Below are positions 1-10,687 of a DNA stretch of 64,000 nt, piece by piece. This stretch comes from Adiantum capillus-veneris (taxonomy: Eukaryota; Streptophyta; Polypodiopsida; Polypodiales; Pteridaceae). Position numbers and translations under genes: made by a program. The DNA lies in the NCBI GenBank assembly GCA_014529385.2, contig CM043969.1, positions 69,448,676 through 69,512,675 of the forward strand, read 5' to 3'. Numbering within the stretch: position 1 is the first letter of the stretch; the number at the start of each line of letters is the position of its first letter. Under the pieces are notes generated by a model. The model was not told the origin of the DNA and searched no databases. It was given only the letters and a program-made list of their open reading frames with translations.

Positions 1-915
1 CAAGATGTAAAGTGCCACTAAGGTAATGGAATATCCTCTTGACAGCCTGCCGATGCTTAGACCCTGGGCTATGCATAAATCTACTGACCTGTGAGACGGC
101 AAACTGAATATCCGGCCTCGTGTTGCATACATAAATGAGGTAGCCAACAGCAGTTTGGTAAAGAGTGACATCAACAGGATCACCAGCATCATGTAGACTC
201 AACTTCAAACCTGTTTCCATGGGAGTGGCAATAGGTTTGCAATCCTCAAGTCCAAACTTACATAGCAATGTCTCTATGTAACTTTTCTGACACAAGGCAA
301 TACCACCATCACACTGCTTAAACTGTATACCCAAATAATGATGCAACAGCCCCAAATCTTTCATCTTGAAAGTAGCATTCAAATCAGCCTTAAATTCAAC
401 AATATGTCTCTCATTTGGTCCAGTGATGATCAACAAATCATTAACATAAAGAACCACAATGAGAAGTACATCACCCTCACGCTTTACATACAATGTGCTT
501 TCTGTTGGACTGTTACGAAAGCCTTGTTTGACCAAATGAGTGTCAGCTTTCTCATACCAAGCACGAGGAGATTGCTTCAACCCATACAAAGCCTTGTTAC
601 ATTTGCACACTTTGTCCTCTTGTCCTTTTATGACAAAACCGCGAGGCTGCATTACATAAACTTCCTCAAATATGTCACCATTCAAGAAAGCAGTAACAAT
701 GTCTGATTGATGTACATCCCAACCAAAATGAGCTGCCAATGCACATAGAAAACGCACAGTAGTCATACGACAAGTGGGAGCAAAATTCTCTTCATAATCT
801 ATGCCTTTTTGCTGTGCATAACCCTTTGCAACAAGTCGAGCCTTATGGCGATCGATCTCACCATCCGGCTTGCGTTTCAACTTGTAAACCCACTTTGTAC
901 CAATGGCCTTTTTTG
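1..915 (-). pseudogene. copia reverse transcriptase to RNase H frame, catalytic YVDD changed to YVND
   Basis: Read on the minus strand, one frame is open from about 915 to the window edge, about 300 codons without a stop. Family landmarks in order are GTKWVYKLK, a DYEENFAP block, an HQSDIVTAFLNG block (palm motif A), ALYGLKQSP, and the palm motif C region at 437-448. Motif C should read YVDD in copia elements, but here the first Asp codon is AAT (Asn), giving YVND. The second Asp is kept. The frame continues into the connection region (RPDIQFAVSQVSRF-like block). This is part of element K. I infer an inactive polymerase; the long open frame suggests that the loss is recent or that the copy was mobilised in trans. 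Confidence 0.85.
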
Positions 916-1447
916 CCAGGAGGCAAATCACATAAAGTCCATGTGTCATTTTCTATAAGTGCATCATATTCTAATTGCATAGCAGCCATCCAATTTTTTG
1001 AATTTTGTGCTTTATCAAAAGTCAGAGGCTCCGCAACATCATGTAAGCTAGACACAGCCAAATAATAAGAATCTGATGCGTAAGATGCATGGCGAGAGTC
1101 TGAACGAGTACGACTAGACAAAGGTGCATCCAATTTACTATCATGCAAAGTGTGCACTAGCCATTTTGGCATACCTCTAGCCTGCTCATTTTCAGCCCTT
1201 TCCTCATCAAGTACATCATGTACATCTGCATCAGTAATAGGCTGAGCTAGAACATTTTCAGAAACCCCCATATGCTGTACATTTGCCTCATTGGAACTTA
1301 CATTCGTATTTCCACCACTGAAAAGAGGCAATAAAGTGTCATAAATGTCCTGTGAGCTTACATTACTGTCTCTAGTACATGACAGCAAGGGCTGAACAGA
1401 ATCTTCCACAAACACTACATCCCGAGAAACCATATTATGTTTTTTTT
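858..1447 (-). pseudogene. copia integrase C-terminal linker and start of RT
   Basis: This minus-strand frame carries the variable acidic linker between integrase and RT, then the conserved RT entry block (KNWMAAMQLEYDAL, NDTWTLCDLPPGKK). It goes out of frame with the preceding integrase at a run of nine T (1440-1448, A on the coding strand). It goes out of frame again with the following RT at the A run near 910-915, where the related scrap at 34491-34530 has one A fewer. Both breaks are homopolymer length changes. Confidence 0.8.
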
Positions 1448-2250
1448 TGCGGATGATACAACCTGTAACCTTTGCTTTCAGCACTATAACCAACAAAAAT
1501 ACATTTGACAGCCTTATCGTCCAATTTTTTGTGCTGCACTTGTGGCACCAAAGCATATGCCAAACAGCCAAAAACACGCATGTGCTCAATAGAAGGTTTT
1601 TTATCATGCCATGCTTCATATGGAGTAATAGAATGCAAAGCTTTCGTAGGACACCTGTTAAGTACATAAGTGGCACACATGATGGCCTCAAGCCAAAAAG
1701 AATGCGGTAAAGCTTGACTTTTGACCATACATCGTGCCATTTCCGTTAGTGACCTGTTTTTCCTCTTAGCAACACCATTTTGCTGAGGTGTATAAGGCAC
1801 TGTACATTGGTGTTTTATCCCACGACTAGCCAGAAATGCATTAAATTCATGAGACATATACTCCCCCCCTCGATCGGAACGGAGGGTGCCCATAGTACAT
1901 CTGTAATCCAAAAATTTGACTACAAGTCCAAGTCTAGCAAGTGCGAATACAGACAAGAGATTCTTCTTGATCCCAGGTACATAAAGTGCATCAACAAGTG
2001 TGAAAGAACTGCCATTAGCAGCAGTAAGCACAATCTTTCCAACTCCTTGAACTGGATAAGAGGCATTGTTGGCACAAGTGACTGAATTCCCATGAGGGAC
2101 AGACTCGAGAGAGGTAAACAATTCACGATGTGAGGTAATGTGCTTTGTAGCACCACTGTCGAAATACCACACATGTGAATCTGTAGCAACTGACAAGCAT
2201 GCAGCATGGACAGCAGGATTGTAAGTGCACTCTGCGCCAAACGCCCATTG
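1435..2250 (-). pseudogene. copia protease fused to the C-terminal half of integrase by deletion
   Basis: The minus-strand frame starts with the aspartic protease block WYFDSGATKHIT, then LYVPGIKKNLLSV, both typical of copia proteases. At about 1886 it jumps directly to LRSDRGGEYMSHEF, which holds the second catalytic Asp of integrase, then YTPQQNGVAKRKNRS and the core C terminus (GCLAYA, KCIFVGYS). The Gag-pre-integrase zinc finger (HHCC) and the first catalytic Asp region are missing, so this is an internal deletion inside one open frame. In PQQNGVAKRKN the expected Glu of the usual NGVAERKN block has become Lys, so the third catalytic residue also appears lost. Confidence 0.85.
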
Positions 2251-2273
2251 ATTTTAAAACAATACCAAATGCA

Positions 2274-2365
2274 TATTCGCCAATTTAGGCAGCATTAATG
2301 TAGATTCATCGATTTAGGCAGTACATCTTATTGGTGTAGATTCGCTGATTTAGGCAACACTGATC
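2274..2365 (+). repeat. three diverged tandem copies of a roughly 30-bp unit
   Basis: The core ATTCRYYRATTTAGGCA recurs at 2274, 2304 and 2340. The units differ in length (about 29, 36 and 26 bp). They lie directly next to the point where copia homology ends. Confidence 0.6.
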
Positions 2366-3230
<865 letters not shown>

Positions 3231-3289
3231 TCGCGTGTAGCATGGATTATGCATTGTGCAATTTTTCAGTCCCATTGCGCTTTCGTTTA

Positions 3290-3977
3290 TAGCAGCAAAA
3301 CAGGTACTCCTATTACTATATACTCTTTATTGCGAATGATTGCTTCTATACATGATACAACAATTTCTATTTTGCACAACAAAGGTAGTACACATGATTT
3401 TATTTCTGAACGTTTTGCACACAAATTACATTTAGCTAAAATGAAGTCACCCTTTAAAGTGAACAATGCATTCCAAGGTACGCGGTTTAATGGTATTTAC
3501 ATGGTTAATGACGTTGAACTCACTTTAAATGCATACACCCAAAAACGTAATTTTCTTGTTGCACCACTGCAATCCACCGACGTAATTTTAGGTATGCCTT
3601 TTCGTCATGAGCATAACCCCAACATTGACTACTTGACTCACACAATGTACTTCACTTTTCAAGGTCAACACAGCACTCTCACATGCAACCCCAAACTTGA
3701 GACGCACCCACTCCTTTCGCACACGCAAGTTAAACGTGCACTTCGGAAAGAAAACAAAGCAAATATGGTATATGATAAGTTAAAAGGTGCTTCTGTGTTT
3801 AGCAAGATAGACCTAAAGTCAGGGTATCATCAAATTTGTATGCACCCAAATGATATTTTTAAAATCGCATTTTGCACACTATTTGGGCACTATGAATTTA
3901 TTGTACCTCCCTTTGGTCTCACAAATGCACTAGCAACATTCTCTCGCATGATGAACAAAATCTTTTTGGAGCACTAG
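3290..3977 (+). pseudogene. J protease and first half of reverse transcriptase
   Basis: The frame carries a gypsy-type protease block that should read DSGSTHNFIS but reads [10 protein letters not shown]: the catalytic Asp is Asn and the next Ser is Lys. It continues through a typical protease fold (DVILGMPF). A deletion then removes the RT fingers, and the frame re-enters at [20 protein letters not shown] (palm motif A, Asp kept), followed by [20 protein letters not shown] (motif B). It ends at a TAG right before motif C. The N-terminal end of the open frame runs through the CT repeat and is not protein. Confidence 0.8.
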
Positions 3978-4790
3978 CATTTTGTTATTGTTTTTTTTAA
4001 TGATATTTTGATTCTCAGTAAATCAAAAACTAAACATGAACAACATTTGCAAAGTGTCTTTGCACTTTTACGTGACCATGATCTCTATGCTAACCCTAAT
4101 AAGAGTCACTTCTTTTAGAAAACAATAGAGTACTTAGGTCATACCATCTCTAGTAACGGTAGTCACCCCAACTCCAAGAAGATAGAGACGATCCAAAATT
4201 GGCCAATCCCCAAGATCGTACACGAAGTTTGATCATTTCTAGAGCTCTCTAGCTTCTACCGTAAATTTGTAAATAATTACTCTCACATTGCACTCCCTCT
4301 CACCTTTCTCACGCATAAGCTTACCCCTTTCTCTTGGGGTGAAAGTCAACAAAAATCATTTGACACACTTAAGTATTTTCTCACATATGTGCCTATTTTG
4401 CAATTGCTTGATTTCACACAACCTTTCTTTGTTGTAATCACTGATGCTAGTGAATCTGGAATAGGTGCTATGTTAATGCAAAATGACCACCCCATTGCAT
4501 ATGAAAGTAGGAAGCTTAAGCCTAGTAAAGCCAACCACCTTGTATATGATAAGGAACTCCTCGCAGTAGTTCATGCATTAGATATCTGGAAACATTATCT
4601 TGTGGGCTCCAATGTTCTCATTAAAACTAACCAATAGGCTATCAAGCACATCCTCTCTCAATCTACTATCTCCGATAGACACATTAAATGGGCCGGTTTT
4701 ATTCAAAACTTTCACCGAATGATACAGTACCAACCTAGAAAATCCAATGTCGTAGTTGATGCCCTTAGTCGTAGGCCAATAGATGACGCG
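3978..4790 (+). pseudogene. J RT motif C, thumb and RNase H
   Basis: Directly after the stop the same frame continues with VFFNDILIL at about 3990-4016. Palm motif C should read FFDDI or YLDDI, and the first Asp is Asn here. The thumb (EYLGHTIS) has stops at 4118 and 4230. RNase H follows with VITDASESGIGAML, YDKELLAVVHAL and KTNQ-stop, where the family has a conserved TDH, then VVVDALSRRP. The second and fourth RNase H acidic sites are recognisable; the third is changed (TDHQ to TNQ). Confidence 0.8.
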
Positions 4791-5867
4791 CCACCCTCTC
4801 ACCTTCACTCTTACACGTTTTCTCACATTCAAGCGCTGTATCTTAATCATCTTTCTGTTGCTGAAATTCAATCTTTTAATGCTATGATTGTTGCTTATGA
4901 AATATATATGGATTTTCCACGTGCGTGGTCTGATTTAGTTGCCAATAATTACTTGCCTCTCGGTGATGCAAATGGTTTTGTCTTTTATCGTCAGAAGCTT
5001 TGTGTCACTACACACTTTAGAGAACTTGCTATTCAGGAAATGCATGCACCAAAGTATATGGATCACCGTGGTGTTCAAAGCACTCTATCTCCTTGCACTA
5101 ACCATTTCTTTTGGCCTGACATGAAGCATGATGTTGCACAATTTATCTCACACTGCATTGTTTGTCAACGTGTCAAGAGACACCATGGTAAAACTCATGG
5201 TCTTCTTATAACCCTGTCTATTCCAAAAGGCCCTTGGGAAGAGATTTCCATGGATTTTATCATAGGATTTCCACCCACCTCTTCGCACAATGATATCAAA
5301 TGGACTGTTGTCGATAGGTTTAGCAAGCAAGCATATTTTATTCCCTGTAAGAAGACTCTAACTTCACTTCAAGCTGCAAAAATGTTTTTGAATCTCATTT
5401 TTCCTCACCATGGTTTTCATAAAGTATTAATTTTTAATCGTGATGGTCGATTTTGCAATCACTTTTGGTTTGCACTGTGCACCAATCTAGGCTCCAAAAT
5501 GGACTTTACATCTGCTTTTCACTCTAAAAGTAATGGCCAGACTGAAGCTATCAATAGTATTATCCTTGACCTCCTTAGGGCCTACACAATAGACAATGCA
5601 AAAGATTGGGACCAACACCTTCCTCTCCTCCAATTTTCTTACAACAACACCCCCCACTCTGCCACTAACAAAGCTTCCTTTGAGATTGTCTATGTTAAGA
5701 AGTTGCATGTCCCTATGATCACAATCACTAGTAATGTTCCTACGGCTAACACCCTTGCACAAGATCACATTCGCATTTTGCAGAAGTCACCACAGCTATC
5801 CAAAAAGCCCAAGCACGTTACATCGCACAAACAAACAAAAAGACTAAGTTCATTCTATTCACTTTAA
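4791..5867 (+). pseudogene. J integrase with second catalytic Asp changed to Asn
   Basis: This is the C-terminal part of an open frame that runs from 4719 (382 codons). The zinc-binding region is present (MDHRGVQST, then SHCIVCQRVK). The core has the first catalytic Asp in SMDFIIGFP, then VVDRFSKQAYFIP. The second site, normally SDRDxxF, reads FNRDGRF at about 5436-5456, so the catalytic Asp is Asn. The Glu site is kept in SNGQTEAIN. Because the frame is nearly intact, the substitution stands out more than a random stop would. Confidence 0.85.
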
Positions 5868-6310
5868 ATGATTTTGTTTGGTTGCATATTGAAAAGCGTA
5901 GTTTGAAGAACATTGAAAAGCACCCAAGGTCAAGTTAGCACCTAGATTTTATGGTCCCTTCAAGATCACCGAAATCATCAACCCCAATGCATACAGGCTG
6001 GACCTTCCACATCACTGGCGCATCCACAACTCTTTTCATGTTAGTTTGTTGTGAAAATTTAAAGGTACCCCACCTATTGCACATCTTTTTGACGACCCAC
6101 CTTTACTCGACGATGATGAAGAATTATTACTTCCCGGATCAATTATTGATCACATGATTTCACTACTACACGCACCGGTACACAATATCATAGATATCTT
6201 GTTAAATAAAAGAATCACTCTGTCAAAGAATGTCAATGGCTTCCTGTAGCCACTTTAAGTCTCATGTACCAGCACTTGATTTCTGCATACCACAATCATA
6301 GTAACTCATT
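5868..6310 (+). pseudogene. J integrase C terminus and chromodomain remnant
   Basis: After a frame change the C-terminal integrase block is seen as [19 protein letters not shown] and [12 protein letters not shown] (5948-6050). Further on, HRYLVK followed by a stop and then ECQWLPVATLSL at about 6190-6260 matches the core of a chromodomain, in which a Trp after the Lys is expected at the stop. The acidic stretch DDPPLLDDDEELLLPGSI precedes it, as is usual in chromoviruses. Confidence 0.65.
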
Positions 6311-6948
6311 TAGGCCTGACGAGGCACCTTTAGGCAATGCATAGCATCAACTTTGGTGGAATGGTTTGATTGTCACTACATGAAATGGAATACAATGATT
6401 GGACTTGATTGGTACATTGATTGGTGTTTATGGAATTGATTCAAACACATGTTAGAGCTCCTACGCGTTTAGTAGGAAGGTCTCTTCGTTACACAAGTAA
6501 TTTGGAAATTATTGTTGTTACCTACATGTGTGTTAGAGTTCCTACGCCTAGTGAGGCAGGACTCTCCATGATATTACATGTGGAACTAGCCCACCACATA
6601 TTATTTTGCTACTATTATGAACAACTAAGATCAATTGCTTTTGTTACCCTGAGGTATGTTATGGAATGGATTCTGAGAAGTTGGACACTAACATTTATGG
6701 TCATGTGTGCATGATGTAGCAGGTCAGGGTAGTTGAGTCGTGGGAGGTGCAGGTGGCTGACAACAGATAGTTGGACATGGAATAATCCAATAAGACTTAG
6801 GGTTTTTAGTTAGTTCAATGCATTCCTTTATACCCAAAGTGGAATGTAAATAGCCTCATTTATGAGCTCTCCCTTTTTTTGCAATTAATATAAATACATG
6901 CCTAGAGGAAACAGCTCACTGTACGATTGGGGATGATTGTACCCAATG
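6311..6948. other. gene-free stretch after J
   Basis: No coding similarity was seen. Two short imperfect repeats (ACATGTTAGAGCTCCTACG near 6448 and GTGTTAGAGTTCCTACG near 6530) lie here. The stretch may be J 3' LTR or UTR sequence, which is not provable without a partner LTR. Confidence 0.35.
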
Positions 6949-6997
6949 CTCTCTTTCTCTCTCTCTCTCTCTCTCTCCCTCTGTGTGTGTGTGTGTG
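6949..6997 (+). repeat. compound microsatellite (CT)n(GT)n
   Basis: CT dinucleotides with one interruption pass directly into GT dinucleotides, the same order as the repeat at 3121-3230. Both follow a short block with GTACCCAATGC or GCACCCAGTGC. Confidence 0.9.
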
Positions 6998-7079
6998 CAT
7001 GGCATCCACAGTCTAGAGGAACGTGTATGCAAGTAATAGGTGTGTTGTTGTCATTACAATGTTCCAGCGCGCAATAGGT

Positions 7080-7330
7080 CCCAACCATCTCTCCCTCTTT
7101 TGCTTCCGCATTATCAACTTTGACGAGGACAGTTCGCATTATTTGGTCCATAAACCAATCCCACAAATCAACCACCATAGGAATAGTCATGAACTTCTTC
7201 TTCCAAGCCGTGAAATTGGAACTGTCCAATTTCCTTTATGGGTCAAAGATGGGTATCATGTTGTTGAATCCACTGCCTTTAGATGGGGCAGGATGGTGGT
7301 TGTACAGCGGATGCATAAGGGGACACATAC
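7080..7330 (-). pseudogene. Ty1/copia gag N-terminal fragment
   Basis: The minus-strand translation has IPIFDPYRKLDSSNFTAWKK followed by DLWDWFMD. This matches the opening of copia Gag (a K-L-x-x-x-N-[FY]-x-x-W-K-x-x-M pattern, then LWD). Only about 80 residues are recognisable. It lies on the same strand as K and on the expected upstream side, so it could be the displaced gag of K separated by the J insertion. That link is inference. Confidence 0.55.
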
Positions 7331-7568
7331 CCCATTAAATGAACTAATCCAAGATGTGTATAAAGGCTAAGCCATGGAGGCATCTCAACAAAAGGAGAGA
7401 GTGTTCAATTATACAAATATTTGAGAAAGAGGACTCTATGATCTAATGGAGACTTGTGACATTGTTGAAAGGTAACACTCCTTCTTCATCTAAATCCAAC
7501 CTTCACCCACACACATAGCAATGCATTCACTCTCTAGCCTACTTACTCCACACAATTCTCTCAATAAG

Positions 7569-7571
<3 letters not shown>

Positions 7572-7626
<55 letters not shown>
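7572..7626 (+). repeat. (CA)n microsatellite
   Basis: About 27 CA dinucleotides. The surrounding 7331-7963 has no recognisable gene. Confidence 0.95.
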
Positions 7627-7628
<2 letters not shown>

Positions 7629-7963
7629 GGTTAAACTAGTGTAGTGCATTGACTATTACACACACCACTAATCTACACAAGATACATGCCTAGAGATGCA
7701 TTGGTTGGGCATGCATATCAAGCAAACTAGTATGCTCAAACACAAACATGCAAGCAAACGTAAGCCAATTGATCAAATATGATCATGCAAGAAATATTCA
7801 CACTATTATTATTGTGATAGGACAACATTAGAGGAGAAAGAAACCAAAATTTCTTTCATTGATTATTCACGTAAGCATCAAAACTCTCAAGGATTTCAAT
7901 GCCACACTCTTCCTTGAGATCCCAGGACTATACATGCATGAAATGATTCGTTCACATTTTATA

Positions 7964-7968
7964 AGATA
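7964..7968 (+). repeat. left target-site duplication of B1 (AGATA)
   Basis: AGATA here is repeated exactly at 16821-16825, just outside the two LTR ends of B1. A 5-bp duplication is the norm for Ty3/gypsy integration. Confidence 0.8.
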
Positions 7969-8343
7969 TTTCAAACTAATATCTAATTCTCCTAAATGAT
8001 TTTCTCATGTTAAACTGATCATTTAATATGGGGAAGTGCTAGGGGAGAAAAAGCTAGAATATTGGTAAGCTCGCAGACCGGCCACAATAGGGATATAAAG
8101 GAGGGGAAATAGAGATCCAAAGGGGGGGGGGGGGCATCTACAAAAGAGCAATGTGCAACAATGCTCTTTAAAGAACCTAAGATTCAGCCCATTAAGACTT
8201 CCAAAATGCTAAGGCTCCAAAATTCAAAGGTAAGTCCAAATGGTCAAGTTGAGTGGAATTGGATGCTTTGTGTGGGTACCAAAAAGTCTTCAAGACTCCT
8301 ACATAGGAGGGGGCGAGCCCTGTAAGTAGGGGATGAGAGGGAA

Positions 8344-8350
8344 ACACACA

Positions 8351-8445
<95 letters not shown>
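8344..8445 (+). repeat. (CA)n microsatellite inside the B1 5' LTR
   Basis: About 50 CA units with one CATA interruption. The matching place in the 3' LTR (15585-15610) has only a few units, so the tract expanded or shrank after insertion. Confidence 0.95.
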
Positions 8446-8448
<3 letters not shown>

Positions 8449-8530
8449 CACAGGCTCCCTTTACACAAAGGGAATAAGGGACACATGTCAGCTCCCTAGG
8501 CCAATTGCCCCACAAGGTGCACTCAAATCC

Positions 8531-8828
8531 CATTGGATGGCCATAGAGGTGGACCAATGAGAATTAGGCTAGAGTAAATCTAGTTTAGCTCATTTAAATA
8601 CCCTTGATAATAGAAACAATAAGAATTATCCAAAGGGGTCCAATGAGCATTCAGTAGCCCAATGGCTTGCCTGCTTCCTATTGGCCAGAAGACAAAGGGG
8701 TCCAATGAGAGTTTAGTTGCATTAATTAATTACCTAAAGCTCTCACAAAAGGGGAAAGGGGGACACATGTCACAAGACTATCACTTATGCTTCTCAGATC
8801 CTATTGGCTAAGCTTGGAGAGGTCCAAT
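8531..8828 (+). promoter_or_regulatory. array of eight CCAAT/ATTGG boxes in the B-family LTR
   Basis: CCAAT on the plus strand occurs at 8554, 8640, 8659, 8702 and 8824, and ATTGG (CCAAT on the minus strand) at 8532, 8680 and 8803. Several sit in the context CCTATTGGCT...GGGGTCCAATGAG. The same blocks recur in the other B-family LTRs. CCAAT boxes are known binding sites of NF-Y; a promoter role here is inferred. Confidence 0.5.
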
Positions 8829-9627
8829 GGGAAGCCAACAACAGGATTTAGCAAGAGGGGTCGACCAAGAGAGAGAGGGGGCTGATTTTTCAAAGGAACT
8901 ATTCCACACGCTCTCACACTAGCTCATGTGTGAAGCAAGAAGACACTCTCTCTCTCCTTCTCAAGCTTTAATGGAAAGCTCATCTTCAACTCCAAGCTTG
9001 TGAGAATGGAGGCCTACACAACAACTCTTGGCTTTGTGATGCAAATCCAACCAAGAGCCAAGCTTCAATGCATGCTCATCTCCTCGACCATGCTAATTAC
9101 TAAGCTAGGCTAAGCTTTTATGAGTGATTATGTGAGGAGATATACTTCTTTCTCGTAAGACTACTCCTTCTTCCTGTCTATCTACTCTCATACCCTGCTA
9201 GCTCTCACCATCTTCGAAGGTGTGTGAGGTCTTGGGTCTGAGACAGTGAGGGAATTGACGTTGTATTTTATAAGTGTTTGCTTACTGCTTGAAGCTTCCA
9301 TCTTCATTGCACTAGCTAGTTATTGAAGGAAGACAAAGAATTGTATTGTAAAATGTCGCCCTTGATGGGGGAAACCTATAATACAAAGCCTTTTGGGAGG
9401 GGGGACCAGCTCCATGTAAATCCGGTCCTCAATTGCTGTCAATAGATTAATTTCTCTCTCTTTTGAAGTATTTTTCATGCCTATCTGACTAGGTGTTATG
9501 ATTTTTGTTATGCTCTCTCCACCCAAGCACTCTTGTTATGCTCATTAGGAATCTATTCTAACGAAATGCTCACTATGTTCATGCTATTTTTGTTACACAC
9601 AAGTTACTAGGCCATTAAATGTTACAT

Positions 9628-9639
9628 TGGTATCATAGC
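9628..9639 (+). other. primer-binding site of B1, one base off initiator-Met tRNA
   Basis: TGGTATCATAGC follows the LTR after one spacer base. B2, B3, E, F and I have TGGTATCAGAGC, which matches the 3' end of plant initiator Met tRNA. Confidence 0.8.
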
Positions 9640-10026
9640 ACAAGGTTTCTCTTTTCTTGCGCAAGAAGGGAGGTCCTCAAGCTAGCTATAAATGGTTGTT
9701 ATTATTAATTGCAATTGAGGTAGTAGAATTGGGATTTTTCAACCTTGCAGTGTGCATGCGTTTGTGCAGATAACGGGGCATCACCGTCGAGAGCTATGGT
9801 CTTAATAGTGGAGTCCTACGGGCTTGCCTACGGCTTAACCACTATTGAGCTATTAGAAGCTTGACAAGAGCGGGTACTGTTTTGGTGTTGAAAGACCCTC
9901 TCTTCTATTCCTTGAACTTAATGGTATTCGAGCCACGGGTACAGTAGCTTGAGTGCTTTTTTAAAGGGGTAAAGAGGAGTAGAAACTAGAGCTTGAAGTG
10001 CCAAAGTACACCTAAAAATTGTTAGA

Positions 10027-10655
10027 ATGGCTAACAATAGTAAAGAGAGTGAAATTAATGTTGATAGCTTTGATTTTGCTAATGAGCAGGCTACTAATGA
10101 TGCCCCTATGCTTGTTAACTACCTTGTTTCTAGGCTTCAACAAGCCATGGGCAATCCATCCCTCCAAAGTGAAGTGCAACAGCAGCTTCGTGCTCATGGG
10201 ATTCTCCAAACTCCCCACCATGATGAGAGAGTACCTAGGAAGCTTCCTTGTGAGACTTCCAAAAGAGGACTCTCTCCGATTCGGGAAGAAGAAGAGGATC
10301 CATACGAAGGGCTCAAAAATTTTCTTCTTGATGATGCATCTCCTTCCCAAAGGAGAACTCAAGAGCCCCCACCATGAAGACGGCGGGCAAAACGCTCTCC
10401 ATCACCTCCTAAACGGAGAAGACCATCGCACACTTCTCCACACCAATGATCAAAGAGGGGTGACAAAAAGCAAGAGAAGAAAAAGGCGAGAAAGAGATCA
10501 CCCTCTTCTCCATCTTCTTCATCCTCTTCCTCAAAGTGATGGTGCATACAAGGAGGACCATGGCAAGAAAAGGGCGAGAAAGAGGTCACCCTCTTCTCCA
10601 TCTTCCTCAAATTCTTCATCTCCTGAAGAAAGCAACGGTGCAACTTTTGAATCAT
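10027..10655 (+). pseudogene. B1 Gag N-terminal region, frame-broken
   Basis: Begins ATGGCTAACAATAG, matching the Gag starts of B2 (28245) and B3 (44528). The first 110 codons follow B2 closely. Then a deletion and frame change at about 10374 removes the stretch before the RS-rich region. The Arg/Ser-rich part (KKARKRSPSSPSS-like) is found in a shifted frame near 10565-10640, and a TAA at 10656 ends it. The 5' leader 9640-10026 has no gene. Confidence 0.8.
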
Positions 10656-10687
10656 AAAAAAGAAGAGGCCATAGGAAATCCTCTGCC

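Larger units (their letters stand above)
1..2255 (-). mobile_element. Ty1/copia retrotransposon remnant K, cut by the left window edge
   Basis: On the minus strand the order is protease, integrase, linker, reverse transcriptase, which is the Ty1/copia order (integrase before RT). Neither LTR is present: the 3' half runs off the window and the copia homology stops at about 2255, just upstream of the protease. Two single-base frame breaks at A/T runs and one internal deletion show that it is dead. A scrap of the same family on the plus strand lies at 34441-35062. Confidence 0.9.
3290..6310 (+). mobile_element. decayed Ty3/gypsy chromovirus J
   Basis: The order protease, RT, RNase H, integrase, chromodomain identifies a Ty3/gypsy chromovirus. 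Gag is missing or unrecognisable. The pol region has several stops and frame changes. Three catalytic Asp codons (protease, RT motif C, integrase second Asp) have all become Asn. No LTR pair could be proved; compound CT/GT repeats at 3121-3230 and 6949-6997 may be parts of LTRs. Confidence 0.85.
7969..9626 (+). repeat. 5' LTR of B1
   Basis: Similar over its length to 15262-16820, 26236-27827 and, more weakly, the B3 LTRs. It starts TTTCA where relatives start TGTCA and ends in ACA before the primer site. It contains a (CA)n tract of about 50 units, a run of 13 G at 8122-8134, and an array of CCAAT/ATTGG boxes. Confidence 0.85.

Noticed and set aside
2274-2365. CRISPR-like array
   Set aside because: Three diverged units of uneven length in plant repeat DNA; no spacers of constant size and no cas genes. 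The same applies to 34274-34431 and 51586-51757.
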